64,000 nucleotides of DNA from Streptomyces tendae (GCF_014650435.1 NZ_BMUY01000016.1:62001-126000); one strand, 5' to 3'. Shown: positions 1 to 8,689, numbered from the stretch's first letter. Numbers and translations: made by a program. Notes: generated by a model not told the origin, from the sequence alone.

Positions 1-1
1 G

Positions 2-1081
2 CTGGTCGGCTGTCTGCGTCAGGGGCTGGGCCTGGCCCGCGACTTCCGCCTGAATCTGGGCTGGCTCACGGATGCCGCCTGGGACTACGTCGGCGACTCC
101 GTGTGGGAACCCGTCGCACCGCCGGCCCGCCAGGACCAGGCCGCTGTGGAGACCCCCGCGGACGCCCTCGCCGAGCTTCTCAGTGCCCTGTCCCGACGCC
201 AGCATGAGCACCGCGCCCGCACCGCCGACCGGCTCACCGGCGTCATCGGCACTCGGCTGCTGCCCGCGGAGCTGCACGAAATGGCCGTCTACTACCTCGC
301 CAAGGCCGACCGCGACCTCGGGCGGTCCGACGCTTCCCTGCGCGGCATGCAGCACGTCGCCGACCACGGCGGCCGCCTCGCGGCCGCTGCCCGGCGGGGC
401 CTGGCCCACCTTGCTCGCCTCGCCGGTGACTTCCCGGCCGCCCGCGACGCAGCCCGCACCCTTGGCTGGGAGGGCCGTCACCACCGGGTCCAAGGGGACA
501 TCTGGTGGCCTCACGGCGAGATGGACCGCGCTGCCGCCGCCTACGAGGCCGCCCGCCGCGAAGCCGAACAGCATGGTGTCGCCGGCGAACGCGCCACCTC
601 CCAGGCCCAGCGCGCGTTCGTCCTGGCCTTCACCCAGCCTGAGCACGCCGACGACGAGGTCGAACTCGCCCGCCACCTCGTCACCGGTCTCAGCCTGCGC
701 CAGACCAGCCACACCATCGAGATGGCCGCCCTCGCCCGCGACGCGGGCACCGACCGGGACGTCGAGGACCGTGCCCGCATCCTGCGCGAACAGATCAGCA
801 TCTCGGGCGTCGCCATCGCCGGCGCCGTCCTCGAACTCGCCCTGTGCTTCCACCACGCGGTCCGGGACGACCACGCCGGCGCCGACGCCGGCATCGCGCG
901 GCTGCGTGACCTGACCCGCGGCGGCGACTACGCGTACTACGCCGACATCGCCCAGTTCATGCTGGGCCGGCCTGCTGGCCAGGCGTCGGCGGTCCGGTGG
1001 CTCGACGACGAGCAGCACACCCGCGACCGGTGGCGCGCTCTGGTCACCGCGCGGCAGGCACACCTCCGCGCCGGGCAGTGA
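2..1081 (+). CDS. C-terminal part of unknown helical protein (5' end outside window)
   Basis: The reading frame is open from the first bases of the window, so the start lies upstream; a GTG at 101 is only an internal candidate. About 359 codons are visible. The protein is rich in Ala, Arg and Leu with repeated helical stretches such as AAAARRGLAHLARLAGD and AAAAYEAARREAEQHG, which look like TPR-type helix pairs. This is a guess from composition, because no catalytic motif is seen. It resembles the helical C-terminal halves of actinomycete ATPase/TPR regulators or tetratricopeptide proteins. It converges on the minus-strand toxin gene 11 bp downstream. Confidence 0.7.
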   Translation: MVGCLRQGLGLARDFRLNLGWLTDAAWDYVGDSVWEPVAPPARQDQAAVETPADALAELLSALSRRQHEHRARTADRLTGVIGTRLLPAELHEMAVYYLAKADRDLGRSDASLRGMQHVADHGGRLAAAARRGLAHLARLAGDFPAARDAARTLGWEGRHHRVQGDIWWPHGEMDRAAAAYEAARREAEQHGVAGERATSQAQRAFVLAFTQPEHADDEVELARHLVTGLSLRQTSHTIEMAALARDAGTDRDVEDRARILREQISISGVAIAGAVLELALCFHHAVRDDHAGADAGIARLRDLTRGGDYAYYADIAQFMLGRPAGQASAVRWLDDEQHTRDRWRALVTARQAHLRAGQ

Positions 1082-1092
1082 ATCAGCACAGG

Positions 1093-1467
1093 TCAGGCGG
1101 GGTTCAGCGGCGTGATGCCGGTGCCCGCGTACAGTTCGGGCCGGAAGGAGAGGACGGTGAGCGGCTCGCCTTCCTTGATCGCGTGCCAGGCGATCGCTGC
1201 CGCATGAGCGACCGGCCACGCCGTGTCCGGCCAGCCCATCGTGTCGACCGCGTGCGCCGCGGTGAACGGGACACTCTCCGCGAACCTCAGGGACGCCGCG
1301 TGCCGGCCGGCACCGGGGGTCCCTCGTTCGGCGGCCACGACGGCCAGGGACGGGATGATGACGCGGCCCGTGCCGCGTGAGGCCTCGATGTAGAGGCCGG
1401 TGAAGAAGGGATCCGCCTGGTACAGAGCGGCCAGAGCGGTGTGGTCCAGGACGGCCGTCAGGTTCAC
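1093..1467 (-). CDS. PIN-like toxin of a type II toxin-antitoxin pair
   Basis: A 124-residue protein starting MNLTAVLDHTALAAL. An early Asp (VLDHT) in the first strand and later acidic residues (IEAS, VDTMGWPD) fit a diverged PIN-domain RNase, whose family cleaves RNA with a cluster of Asp/Glu residues. The length is typical of VapC-like toxins. The start overlaps the stop of the upstream antitoxin gene by four bases (ATGA), as expected for a translationally coupled TA pair. The PIN assignment is by pattern only; the pair arrangement is the stronger evidence. Confidence 0.65.
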   Translation of the reverse strand: MNLTAVLDHTALAALYQADPFFTGLYIEASRGTGRVIIPSLAVVAAERGTPGAGRHAASLRFAESVPFTAAHAVDTMGWPDTAWPVAHAAAIAWHAIKEGEPLTVLSFRPELYAGTGITPLNPA

Positions 1468-1718
1468 GCGGCGGCGCCGCCCTGATGCGCGCGGATCTGC
1501 GCCCAGGCGTCCTGGCCGGCCTGCCGGACCTGCTCGCTGTACTCGACGCCGAGCTCGCGGGCAGCCTCCGCCGCGCGTTCTTCCCGCTCCGCCTGCGTGA
1601 GCTCGCGCGACGCGAGTTCCTCCAGCAGCTCAGTGATCGTCGTGCCCCGTTCCTCGGCCAGGACACGCAACCGGTCGCGCACGTCCTCACTGGTCTTGAT
1701 GCTCGTCGGCTTACTCAT
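1464..1718 (-). CDS. RHH-type antitoxin
   Basis: An 84-residue protein. The N-terminus SIKTSEDVRDRLRVLAEERG followed by TTITELLEELA has the strand-helix-helix pattern of ribbon-helix-helix antitoxins. The charged C-terminal half (ELTQAEREERAAEAARELG) would wrap around the toxin. It is the first gene of the pair and overlaps the toxin start by four bases. A perfect palindrome at 1725-1745 ends 7 bp upstream of its ATG, so the antitoxin probably represses its own operon. Confidence 0.75.
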   Translation of the reverse strand: MSKPTSIKTSEDVRDRLRVLAEERGTTITELLEELASRELTQAEREERAAEAARELGVEYSEQVRQAGQDAWAQIRAHQGGAAA

Positions 1719-1724
1719 ACCGCC

Positions 1725-1745
1725 GATTCTACCGCCGGTAGAATC
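1725..1745. promoter_or_regulatory. Palindromic operator of the toxin-antitoxin operon
   Basis: A perfect 9-bp inverted repeat, GATTCTACC, 3-bp spacer GCC, then GGTAGAATC. It lies immediately upstream of the antitoxin ATG (1718). Position and symmetry fit an RHH antitoxin-toxin autorepression site. Binding is inferred. Confidence 0.7.
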
Positions 1746-1764
1746 CCACGGGGACGGCCATACG

Positions 1765-1953
1765 TCAGGCCGCGGGCACTGTGGGCAGCTCTCCCGCCTG
1801 CACCGGTATCCGTTCGATGCTGGTTGCTCCGTCTTGTTCGAGCTCAGCCTGTCGACGGTCTGCGGACACCTTGTCGTAGGCGACGGCAGAGGCCCGAGGG
1901 GTACCGTTGGCGTCGGTCCACGTGAAGCCGTAGCTCTCCATCTTGATGGTCAT
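1765..1953 (-). CDS. Small hypothetical protein (62 aa)
   Basis: A 62-residue protein beginning MTIKMESYGFTWTDANGTPR with a central AVAYDKVSADRRQAELEQDG. It looks like the small Streptomyces proteins of unknown role often found beside plasmid and accessory genes. An upstream GAGGATGGGGGC is a plausible ribosome binding site. It has no signal peptide or membrane segment. The function is not recognised. Confidence 0.6.
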   Translation of the reverse strand: MTIKMESYGFTWTDANGTPRASAVAYDKVSADRRQAELEQDGATSIERIPVQAGELPTVPAA

Positions 1954-2058
1954 GCCCCCATCCTCCCCGACCGCACTGACAACGCCTGGTCACGGGGCTG
2001 CGGACGTCCCGGACAGCTCGTAGGCTGGCCTTGCTCGGGGCCGCCACGGAGGATTGCC

Positions 2059-2958
2059 ATGCCCCGCACGATCTGGTCCGGCGCAATTTCATTTGGCCTG
2101 GTCACGGTACCTATTCACGTCGTCAGCGCGACCGAGGACCACTCGATCCACTTCCACCGGGTACACCTGGAGGACATGGCCCGGGTACGGACCCGGAAGG
2201 TGTGCGAGCTGGAGGACCGAGAGGTCGCCAGCTCAGAGATCGGCAAGGGCTACGAGCTGTCGAAGACGCAGGTCATCCCGATCAGCGATGAGGAACTGCG
2301 GGACCTGCCGCTGCCGACGGCCCGCGCCATCGAGATCGTCGCGTTCATGCCGTGGGAATCCATCGACTCGCTTCGGATCGGCGACGGCTACTACTTGGCG
2401 CCCGACGGGCAGGTCGCGGCGAAACCGTACAAACTCTTGCGCCAGGCCCTGGATCGGTCGTCGCGGGTGGCGGTCGCCCGGTACGCCTGGTCTGGCCGCG
2501 AACGCCTCGGCCTGCTCCGCGTCCGCGGCGAGGCGATCGTCCTTCACGCGATGCGCTGGCCCGACGAGATCCGCGACCCATCCGAGCTGACCCCGCCACC
2601 CGTCGAGCTCACTGACGAGGAGATCGACGGCGCCCTCGCCCTCATGGACACCATGACCCGCGACGACCTCGACGCCCCAGAATTCCGCGACACCTACACG
2701 GAAGCCGTCGCAGAACTGATCGAAGCGAAACGGGAACACCGGCAGCCTCCCGCCGCACCCGAGCCGGCCGCCGAGTCGGGGCAACTCGTCGACCTCATGG
2801 CCGCACTGCAGCAGTCCGTATCGAAGGCCAAGGAGTCCCGCGGCGAGGACCCTGGCCATGCAGACGTCCACAACATGCCGAAGCGGACCGCGAAGAAGCA
2901 GCCGGCCAAGAAGGCCACGGCGAAGAAGGCGTCACGGAAGCCGAGGCGCACAGCCTGA
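2059..2958 (+). CDS. ku: Ku protein, bacterial non-homologous end joining
   Basis: A 299-residue protein. The N-terminus PRTIWSGAISFGLVTVPI and the following VSATEDHSIHFHRVH are hallmark Ku-core sequences; Ku homodimers encircle DNA ends and recruit ligase D. The ATG at 2059 (after GGAGGATTGCC) is chosen because the family always begins M-x-R-x-I-W; the frame is open further upstream but that part is not Ku-like. The C-terminal tail is Lys-rich (KKQPAKKATAKKASRK), as in many actinobacterial Ku proteins, and adds DNA binding. No ligase or polymerase gene is adjacent. Streptomyces commonly carry several ku copies, including on arms and plasmids. Confidence 0.95.
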   Translation: MPRTIWSGAISFGLVTVPIHVVSATEDHSIHFHRVHLEDMARVRTRKVCELEDREVASSEIGKGYELSKTQVIPISDEELRDLPLPTARAIEIVAFMPWESIDSLRIGDGYYLAPDGQVAAKPYKLLRQALDRSSRVAVARYAWSGRERLGLLRVRGEAIVLHAMRWPDEIRDPSELTPPPVELTDEEIDGALALMDTMTRDDLDAPEFRDTYTEAVAELIEAKREHRQPPAAPEPAAESGQLVDLMAALQQSVSKAKESRGEDPGHADVHNMPKRTAKKQPAKKATAKKASRKPRRTA

Positions 2959-3030
2959 GCCCTCACCTACGCGTTGCAGCAACTGGGCAAGGTGATCTTC
3001 ACACCCTGCATCATGTTGCAGTTGATGCAA

Positions 3031-3390
3031 TTACGCTCGTTTCAGGCAGGTGGCCGGCACCTGGCCGCCTCGGACGATGCGCCACACGTGCCCGCCCTTT
3101 CCGCACTTCCGGTAGGCGGGGCCGCTCTGGGTGCGGGCGAGCGCCTCGACGCACGACGTCACCACGTCCCCCCGGTGCAGGTAGCGCACAACTGGCGAGT
3201 CCGGTGATGCGACGGGCTTGTTGCCTTCCGGCATTCGGACCGCGACCTTCCTGCCGATGACCTCCCACTTCTTGGCACACGCCTTCGCGTTCGGCACAGA
3301 AGCCGCGGACGGCGCCGCTACCGACGGAGCGGCCGCAGCAGGGGTCACGGCGAGGACCGCCACCACGGCGGCCAGCATCATCTTGGTCAT
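3031..3390 (-). CDS. Small secreted protein, SH3-like
   Basis: A 119-residue protein with an N-terminal signal peptide (MTKMMLAAVVAVLAVTPAAAA, probable cleavage after an Ala-rich stretch). The mature part has four Cys (KACAKKW, TSCVEAL, RKCGKGG, ATCLKR) and a pattern RYLHRGDVVTSC...WRIVRGG resembling bacterial SH3/SH3b folds used to bind cell wall. It is convergent to ku and probably exported. The precise target is unknown. Confidence 0.65.
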   Translation of the reverse strand: MTKMMLAAVVAVLAVTPAAAAPSVAAPSAASVPNAKACAKKWEVIGRKVAVRMPEGNKPVASPDSPVVRYLHRGDVVTSCVEALARTQSGPAYRKCGKGGHVWRIVRGGQVPATCLKRA

Positions 3391-3583
3391 ACTCGGCTCA
3401 ACTGATGCGCTGGCCGGCCCGAGACGCCGCGCCCGACATGATCACCCGCCCGAGCGAATCGGCCTCGCTCTGTCACCGCCCCGAATCGCCTCGCACGAGA
3501 GGTGAGTCGACGGTGCAGCACCCCGCCGAGTGACACTCGGCCAAGGAGCGTGCCTGTTGGATACGCCCGCAGTTGAGCGGGGC

Positions 3584-3904
3584 GTGAGAAGCCCGATGAT
3601 TGCTGCCGCCGCGGCAGCCACTCTTGCCACCGCCGCCCTTTTCGCCAGTCCCGTGCCCGCCACGGCGGCCGGATGCGGATACGAGGCCACCACCACGGTG
3701 CACTTCCGCTCCGGTCCTGGCAGCGATTACGTATCGCTCGGTCTTCTGCGGGACGGGGACCGGGTGGGTACTCCGAAGGAGAAGCAGGGCGGGTGGTGGA
3801 AGACATTCACCATGGACCGCACCGCGTCAGGCATCAAGGCCGGGAAGACGGGATGGGTCAAGAAGTCGTACCTGCGCAAGTCGGTCTGCATGCAGCTGGA
3901 CTGA
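3584..3904 (+). CDS. Secreted SH3b-domain protein
   Basis: About 106 residues if started at the GTG at 3584 (or the ATG at 3596, just before the hydrophobic stretch MIAAAAAATLATAALFASP). After the signal peptide, the sequence TTTVHFRSGPGSDYVSLGLL...GDRVGT and GWVKKSYLRKSVC is a classic SH3b (SH3_3) pattern; such domains bind peptidoglycan. An upstream extension to 3530 is open but not signal-like, so I prefer the shorter start. It is similar in kind to the secreted protein at 3031-3390 on the other strand. Confidence 0.75.
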   Translation: MRSPMIAAAAAATLATAALFASPVPATAAGCGYEATTTVHFRSGPGSDYVSLGLLRDGDRVGTPKEKQGGWWKTFTMDRTASGIKAGKTGWVKKSYLRKSVCMQLD

Positions 3905-3958
3905 ACCAGGCAGAGGGGCCGTCCTGTGTCCGGCCGACGCTGCCGCCGTCGGGCGCCG

Positions 3959-4210
3959 TCAGCGGCCGACTTGCTGCCGCAGGAAGCGCCGTTCCTTGTA
4001 CCGACGCCCCAAGTCGCTGGAGTAGCTCCAGCGGAATCCGCTGGTTTCCGGTTCCGTGAGTTCACGGAGCACAGTCACGGCCTGCCGTGACGGTGGGCCG
4101 AACTCGGGCTTCTCGACGAGGATCCGGGCCGGCTGCGACTCCTCCGTGTCGCTGCTGTCGCTCGCCGGGCCGTCCTGGGTGCCGTGGTACGTGCAATCCT
4201 CGTACGCCAT
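3959..4210 (-). CDS. Hypothetical protein (83 aa), last gene of three-gene operon
   Basis: An 83-residue acidic-then-basic protein (DSSDTEESQPARILVEKPEFG ... LGRRYKERRFLRQQVGR). It has no recognised domain. It follows the 4220-4906 gene by 9 bp on the same strand and so is very likely co-transcribed with it and with the 4951-6591 gene. Function unknown. Confidence 0.5.
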   Translation of the reverse strand: MAYEDCTYHGTQDGPASDSSDTEESQPARILVEKPEFGPPSRQAVTVLRELTEPETSGFRWSYSSDLGRRYKERRFLRQQVGR

Positions 4211-4219
4211 GTCGGTCTC

Positions 4220-4906
4220 CTACCGGCCCGTCGTGTGCTCGAGGTGGACGCTGATCTCGTGCGGAAGGCCTTCGGCGTAGCTGAGCAGCTGCTCGAGCCT
4301 GCCTTCGTACAGGGGGTCCATGTCGGGTGGGCTGACCTGTGTCAGCCGGAAGCCGGCTACGACGTCGTCCGGTAGCGGTTTGTGCCGGTCGTCGAGGTGG
4401 GCGGCGTCGGAGAAGACGCCTTCGACCGCTTGCAGAAGCTGTCTGCGTGACTTCTCCTGGTGCTCCTTGATCAGCTGGTCGCGATGTGGCACGAGAGTGT
4501 CTGCGGGAGTGGACAGGGTGGTCCGCAGTTCGCCGAGGGTCGGCTCGTCGCACAGTGCGGCCACTTCACCGACGCCGAGCGGCGCCTGGCCGTGGACGAG
4601 GCGTTCCAGAACGCGGGTGCCCAGTCGCACGGCGGCACTGGCATGCCGCCAGGCGAGCATCCCCACGTCGCGCTCGTACCGGTCCGCGGCGCTGGCCATC
4701 TGCCGGAGCACGTCGTGATGGTGGGTGAACGCTTTGCCACGGGCGTTGTCCTCGGCGATGTCACCGAGCCGGTAGTGGGTGAGGGTCCTGTTGACCGCCG
4801 CGGCGTACTCCTGCCGCAGGTGCAGGCTCGCGGTGTACAGGGACCTCAGCGCCTCCACCTCGAGCTGCGTGATCGGCCCCCGCACGGTGAACTGTGGAAA
4901 CGTCAA
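4220..4906 (-). CDS. Hypothetical helical protein (228 aa)
   Basis: The sequence is almost entirely alpha-helical by pattern (LEVEALRSLYTASLHLRQEYAAAVNR at the start), has no signal peptide and no known active site. It sits 44 bp after the stop of the large upstream gene and 9 bp before the small downstream gene, so the three form one operon. Unrecognised. A structural partner of the upstream protein is possible but only inferred from the linkage. Confidence 0.6.
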   Translation of the reverse strand: MTFPQFTVRGPITQLEVEALRSLYTASLHLRQEYAAAVNRTLTHYRLGDIAEDNARGKAFTHHHDVLRQMASAADRYERDVGMLAWRHASAAVRLGTRVLERLVHGQAPLGVGEVAALCDEPTLGELRTTLSTPADTLVPHRDQLIKEHQEKSRRQLLQAVEGVFSDAAHLDDRHKPLPDDVVAGFRLTQVSPPDMDPLYEGRLEQLLSYAEGLPHEISVHLEHTTGR

Positions 4907-4950
4907 CTGTCTGTCCTCCCCTGGGATCGCTGTCGTCTGAGTTCAGCTGG

Positions 4951-6591
4951 TCAGTGCGTGACCGGTTGTCTGGCGCTGTGCCGGTCCAGGAACTGGCCGA
5001 AGGTTTCGTCCGAGTCCGGCCTGGCGGTGAGATCTCGCAGGACTGCCTGCCACCGGTCCGCGTCGTCCCCGCAGATCCGCAGCAGCGCCTCCACAGCCAC
5101 GGGCTCCTGGTGACAGGAGAGGACGGTGTCGGCCGGGAGCTGACGCAGCAAGGCTTCGGTGCGGTGACGCGAATGCAGGACGGCGTACTCGACCTGGTGG
5201 AAGAACGCGCCCTGGTGTTGGGCGACGGCGTCGAGCCAGCCCTGCATCACGGCCTCCGGGTCGGTCACCGCATCCAGTTCGTCGTCCGACACCACGTACG
5301 GCAGGTCGTCGTCCGGGTGAGCGTTGGCGTATGCGCCGGCGGCCTGTCGTAGCCAGGCCGGCACCTCGTCGTAGGTGCTCAGCCACTGCACTTCGACCGG
5401 GTGCAGCTGGTCCAGTACGCCGGTGATCAGGTCCTGGTTCAGATGGGGGTTGCAAGCCAGAGCGGCGAGTGCCTGTACACGGGTGTCGCTGCTCAGCATC
5501 TCCTTCGGGGTGGGCGCCGAACCGTCGAAGGAGGACAGCCGGTGTACCGCGGTGGGGCGCGGCAGAGCGACGACCAGGTCCACCAGCTGGGCCAGTTTGC
5601 CGGCGTCGCTGCTGGTGATGGCCATGTCTCCGGCGAGCGCGGGCACCTTGTAGGGGTTGCGGTCGTCTCGTTGTGCGGCGTGCAGCAGCCGTCCTCGTTT
5701 GACGATGGTGGCCACGGTCTCCTGCAGGCCGGGAGCGGCGAGCTCCTGAAGCCGCGGGTGCCGTGCGACACGGTCGGCGATCCGTGCCAGGCGCCGTCTC
5801 TGGCTGCGCTGCGGCAGGGGCAGCTCTGCCCACTCGGGCAGGCACAGGGCCGGCAGACATGCACGCAGCAGGTCGTCGCCGAGCTTGTCGGTGTCCATGC
5901 AGTCCAGGAGGAGGTGCCGGGCGGCCTGGCCATGTGCCGGGTCTTCGACGAGGTCGGGCCATTGCTGCGGCACGCGTTCCACGCGCATGGCGAGGGTTTC
6001 GTACGCAGGCCATCCCTCCGGCTCCCAGTACCGGCCGGCCTGACGCGGGGCGGTCCGGTTGGCCGCGCCGAATGCTGCCAGCTCGGCTGTCACCAAAGAG
6101 AGGCCCCGACGGATCAGCGCATCCAGCAACCAGCGGTCCTCTTGCGGGAGTTGCAGGTGGGTGCCGTCCAGGCGGGGCCGCTCGGACGCCAGGCCGGCGG
6201 AGAGCAACTCACCGTACGACATCTGGTCGAGGAGAGCTGTTACCACCCGGCGATGGGTGTCGTCCCGGGCCAGGTCGGCCACCAGCTCAGGAGTAGTGCC
6301 GCCACGGGCCAGGGTTGCGGCCACATCCTGGCTGTTCAGCATTCCCTGCCGGGCCAGCAATCCGATGGTGCCGGCGTCGGCCATCGCGAGAAGTTGGTCC
6401 CGCCGCGGCTGGTTCTCCAGTCGTGCCAGGAGCTTTGGCAGCGCCTGTTTGAAGACGTCGCTCTGCCACGGCTCCAGCTTCGGCCCGTCGGGCAGCAGTC
6501 CCTCGACGATCGCGGGCAATGCGGCCGCGGGCAGGTTGTCCCGTCCGGCCAGATCCGCCCACATCCGGTATTCCGTGCCATGAACTGCCAC
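4951..6591 (-). CDS. Hypothetical large helical-repeat protein (546 aa)
   Basis: A 546-residue cytoplasmic-looking protein built of repeated helical segments such as DQLLAMADAGTIGLLARQG and TPELVADLARDDTHRRVVTALL, which suggests a HEAT-like or other alpha-solenoid scaffold. This rests on pattern only. No catalytic motif was found. It is the first gene of the operon with 4220-4906 and 3959-4210, and is divergent from the gene starting at 6790, with about 200 bp between them for both promoters. Confidence 0.65.
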   Translation of the reverse strand: MAVHGTEYRMWADLAGRDNLPAAALPAIVEGLLPDGPKLEPWQSDVFKQALPKLLARLENQPRRDQLLAMADAGTIGLLARQGMLNSQDVAATLARGGTTPELVADLARDDTHRRVVTALLDQMSYGELLSAGLASERPRLDGTHLQLPQEDRWLLDALIRRGLSLVTAELAAFGAANRTAPRQAGRYWEPEGWPAYETLAMRVERVPQQWPDLVEDPAHGQAARHLLLDCMDTDKLGDDLLRACLPALCLPEWAELPLPQRSQRRRLARIADRVARHPRLQELAAPGLQETVATIVKRGRLLHAAQRDDRNPYKVPALAGDMAITSSDAGKLAQLVDLVVALPRPTAVHRLSSFDGSAPTPKEMLSSDTRVQALAALACNPHLNQDLITGVLDQLHPVEVQWLSTYDEVPAWLRQAAGAYANAHPDDDLPYVVSDDELDAVTDPEAVMQGWLDAVAQHQGAFFHQVEYAVLHSRHRTEALLRQLPADTVLSCHQEPVAVEALLRICGDDADRWQAVLRDLTARPDSDETFGQFLDRHSARQPVTH

Positions 6592-6789
6592 CGCGTGTCC
6601 TCCGTCGACCGCCAGTCGAAACGACCTGGCACAACGCTAGGACGATGAGGACGGTCCCCGGGGCGAGATACCCAAGCGCATACCAATTGGCTGAATATCA
6701 GCCCAGGTCGGGGCACGAGAGGGCGTCGCCGGGCTGGGCTCGCGCAGAAAGTGGGTGCTCGCTGGTGGCCGGATCGGGATCATGGGCGC

Positions 6790-7875
6790 ATGAACGACGA
6801 AGACACCACGGACGCAGCTGCTGCGGACGAAGGCCCTGACGTGGAACCGACTCGCCATTGGGGCGGCAGCGCGGGCATAGACCTGTCCGGCGTCATCGAA
6901 ACGGTCCGGCAGACCCATGCCTGGTACGACTCGGTCGAGCAGATACTGGCACCCGTCCGACGACACATCCCGCTGCTGGAGTCCACCCGCTGGTCTGTCG
7001 ACAGCGTCATGGGCCCAGCGAACGCCATGCGGCGAGCGGTGCTGGACGCCCAGCGGCAGACCCGGGGGATCACCGCGCCGGTGCTGGCGCTCCAACGCGA
7101 CCTTCGCGACGTCTACGACTGGCACAGCCAAATCGACGACGTCCTACGCAGCATTTCGCTCCCCCGCACCCTGCTGGATCAGCTAGCAACGACAGCCGCA
7201 GCCTTCCTCCCCTCCAACCTCACCGACCTTGACTCCAAGGATCTCTACGCGATCCTGGAACTGGGTGAGGACGATGGGTTCTCCCTCGGCTGGGCGCCGC
7301 GGACCGAGATCGTCCAGGCACTCCTTCTTCTCAGTACGCGAAAGGAGCGCAACGCGCTCCTCGCCGAGCGCCGCGACGACGTTCTCGACGACATCGACAC
7401 CAGCCTTCAGGCAGTGGACCATCCCGCGCTCACCGACATGGTCACCATCCTGAGCCGGGCCACGCGCACCGCGCGGGCCGGCTTCGGCGACGGCGCCCAG
7501 GCACTGGCCGGCAACGTGCTGGAGACCGCGATGAAGTGGCACGGCAACGCCTGGATCAGACGATCCTTCCCTCAAGCGACGTACACAAAGGCCGGGCACC
7601 ACGGCACCATCGCCAGCGCTCTGGACCAGGCGGACGGTTGGGGCGGACTCACGTTCCGCCAGTTCAAGCACTATCTGGTGCTGACGGGAATGCGGAACGC
7701 CTTCGCCGGCGGCGCGACGCAGGACACCTTCAACCGCCACCTCGGAGCACACTGTGCCTCGCCCGACTCCTACCGCCCGGAGTTCGTCCTGCCTTCCCTG
7801 CTGCTCGCCCATGCGTTGCTGCGCGCTCTCGACCAGGACCTCGAACGCCAAGGCGACGAAGAGGGCAACATCTAG
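6790..7875 (+). CDS. Unknown protein with C-terminal HEPN-like RX4H motif
   Basis: A 361-residue protein from the ATG at 6790. The N-terminal two-thirds is helical and unrecognised. Near the C-terminus the stretch TFNRHLGAHCASPDSY, followed by a long Leu-rich helix, matches the layout of HEPN-type domains (N-R-H-x-x-x-H, then a hydrophobic helix), with the RX4H pair at R316 and H321. HEPN proteins are often RNases in abortive-infection, toxin or defence systems. The match is by motif and position only. No partner gene is obvious; it is divergent from the three-gene operon to its left. Confidence 0.55.
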   Translation: MNDEDTTDAAAADEGPDVEPTRHWGGSAGIDLSGVIETVRQTHAWYDSVEQILAPVRRHIPLLESTRWSVDSVMGPANAMRRAVLDAQRQTRGITAPVLALQRDLRDVYDWHSQIDDVLRSISLPRTLLDQLATTAAAFLPSNLTDLDSKDLYAILELGEDDGFSLGWAPRTEIVQALLLLSTRKERNALLAERRDDVLDDIDTSLQAVDHPALTDMVTILSRATRTARAGFGDGAQALAGNVLETAMKWHGNAWIRRSFPQATYTKAGHHGTIASALDQADGWGGLTFRQFKHYLVLTGMRNAFAGGATQDTFNRHLGAHCASPDSYRPEFVLPSLLLAHALLRALDQDLERQGDEEGNI

Positions 7876-8055
7876 CACTGGCGTCCCAGGACGTCGGCTC
7901 TGCAGCTCGGCGGCGCCTGGCCGTCGGGCCGTCGAACGTGGCCGGGCCGAACACGCGATCGCCGATCTGGACGCCGTCGACGCCCTCGCCGAGCGCGTCG
8001 ACGGTGCCCGCGACCTCAAGGCCGCGCGGCAGCGGCGGCAGACGGTCGGGAGGGG

Positions 8056-8427
8056 TCAGGGTTTCCAGGTGCGCAGGAAGGAAGCGATGCGTGCGGCGGT
8101 GCAGCGGGGGTTGTTGAGTTCGTGGGCGAGCGCAGTGAGTTGCTCGCGGGTGGGGTTGACCGGGATATTGCTGGCCTCGAGGTACATGACGGCGGCGGCG
8201 CAGGCGACGGTGAGGTTGGAGCGTTCCAGCCAGCGGCAGCGGCCCAGGGTGTGGACCAGGGCGGCGGCACGGGCGTAAGCACCGTCGTAGACGGGGGTGT
8301 CGAGCAGTTCGCCGCGGTGGCGGGCGACGGCTGCGATGGGAAGGCCGTAGTCGTCGGCAGACGGGTCCCGGTGGCCGGCCCGTTCTGCTACTTCGAGGAT
8401 CCAGGATTCGTCAACGTGCAGGATCAC
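8056..8427 (-). CDS. Doc-like (Fic-family) toxin
   Basis: A 123-residue protein beginning MILHVDESWILEVAERAG. It resembles streptomycete Doc-type toxins (family role: phosphorylation of EF-Tu), which follow small antitoxins. The stretch HTLGRCRWLERSN lies where the Fic motif HPFxDGNxR normally sits, so the catalytic loop is diverged, with the His kept and most of the rest changed. The start overlaps the upstream antitoxin stop by four bases (ATGA). The pair arrangement supports a TA module; whether the loop is still active is unclear. Confidence 0.7.
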   Translation of the reverse strand: MILHVDESWILEVAERAGHRDPSADDYGLPIAAVARHRGELLDTPVYDGAYARAAALVHTLGRCRWLERSNLTVACAAAVMYLEASNIPVNPTREQLTALAHELNNPRCTAARIASFLRTWKP

Positions 8428-8681
8428 GCGGCAACGCCCGGCTTGGAGTCGGCGTACGGGGCGTCGAGCTGATGCTCCAGGTCGTCGAGGAATGAGCCGT
8501 GCTCGTCGATGAGCCGCTGGGCTGCGGCCATGCCGGCGGCGCGGGCACCGGTGGTGTCCTCGATGATCAGCCGTTCCACGTACTTGTTGAAGTCCAGTCC
8601 GCGGGCGCGTGCAGCGGCCCTGCCGGCCTCCAGGGTGCCCTCTGCCAAGCGGACCTGTGTCTGCTTCTTCGTGGGTGCCAT
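8424..8681 (-). CDS. Antitoxin of the Doc-like pair
   Basis: An 85-residue protein from the ATG at 8681. The N-terminus APTKKQTQVRLAEGTLEAG with LDFNKYVERLI fits a ribbon-helix-helix or similar small DNA-binding antitoxin, and the acidic C-terminal part (EHGSFLDDLEHQLDAPYADS) would neutralise the toxin. It overlaps the toxin start by four bases. The frame is open a few codons upstream to 8708, but that extension is not conserved-looking. A direct repeat of GGTAGCA lies just upstream. Confidence 0.7.
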   Translation of the reverse strand: MAPTKKQTQVRLAEGTLEAGRAAARARGLDFNKYVERLIIEDTTGARAAGMAAAQRLIDEHGSFLDDLEHQLDAPYADSKPGVAA

Positions 8682-8689
8682 TTCCTCAT

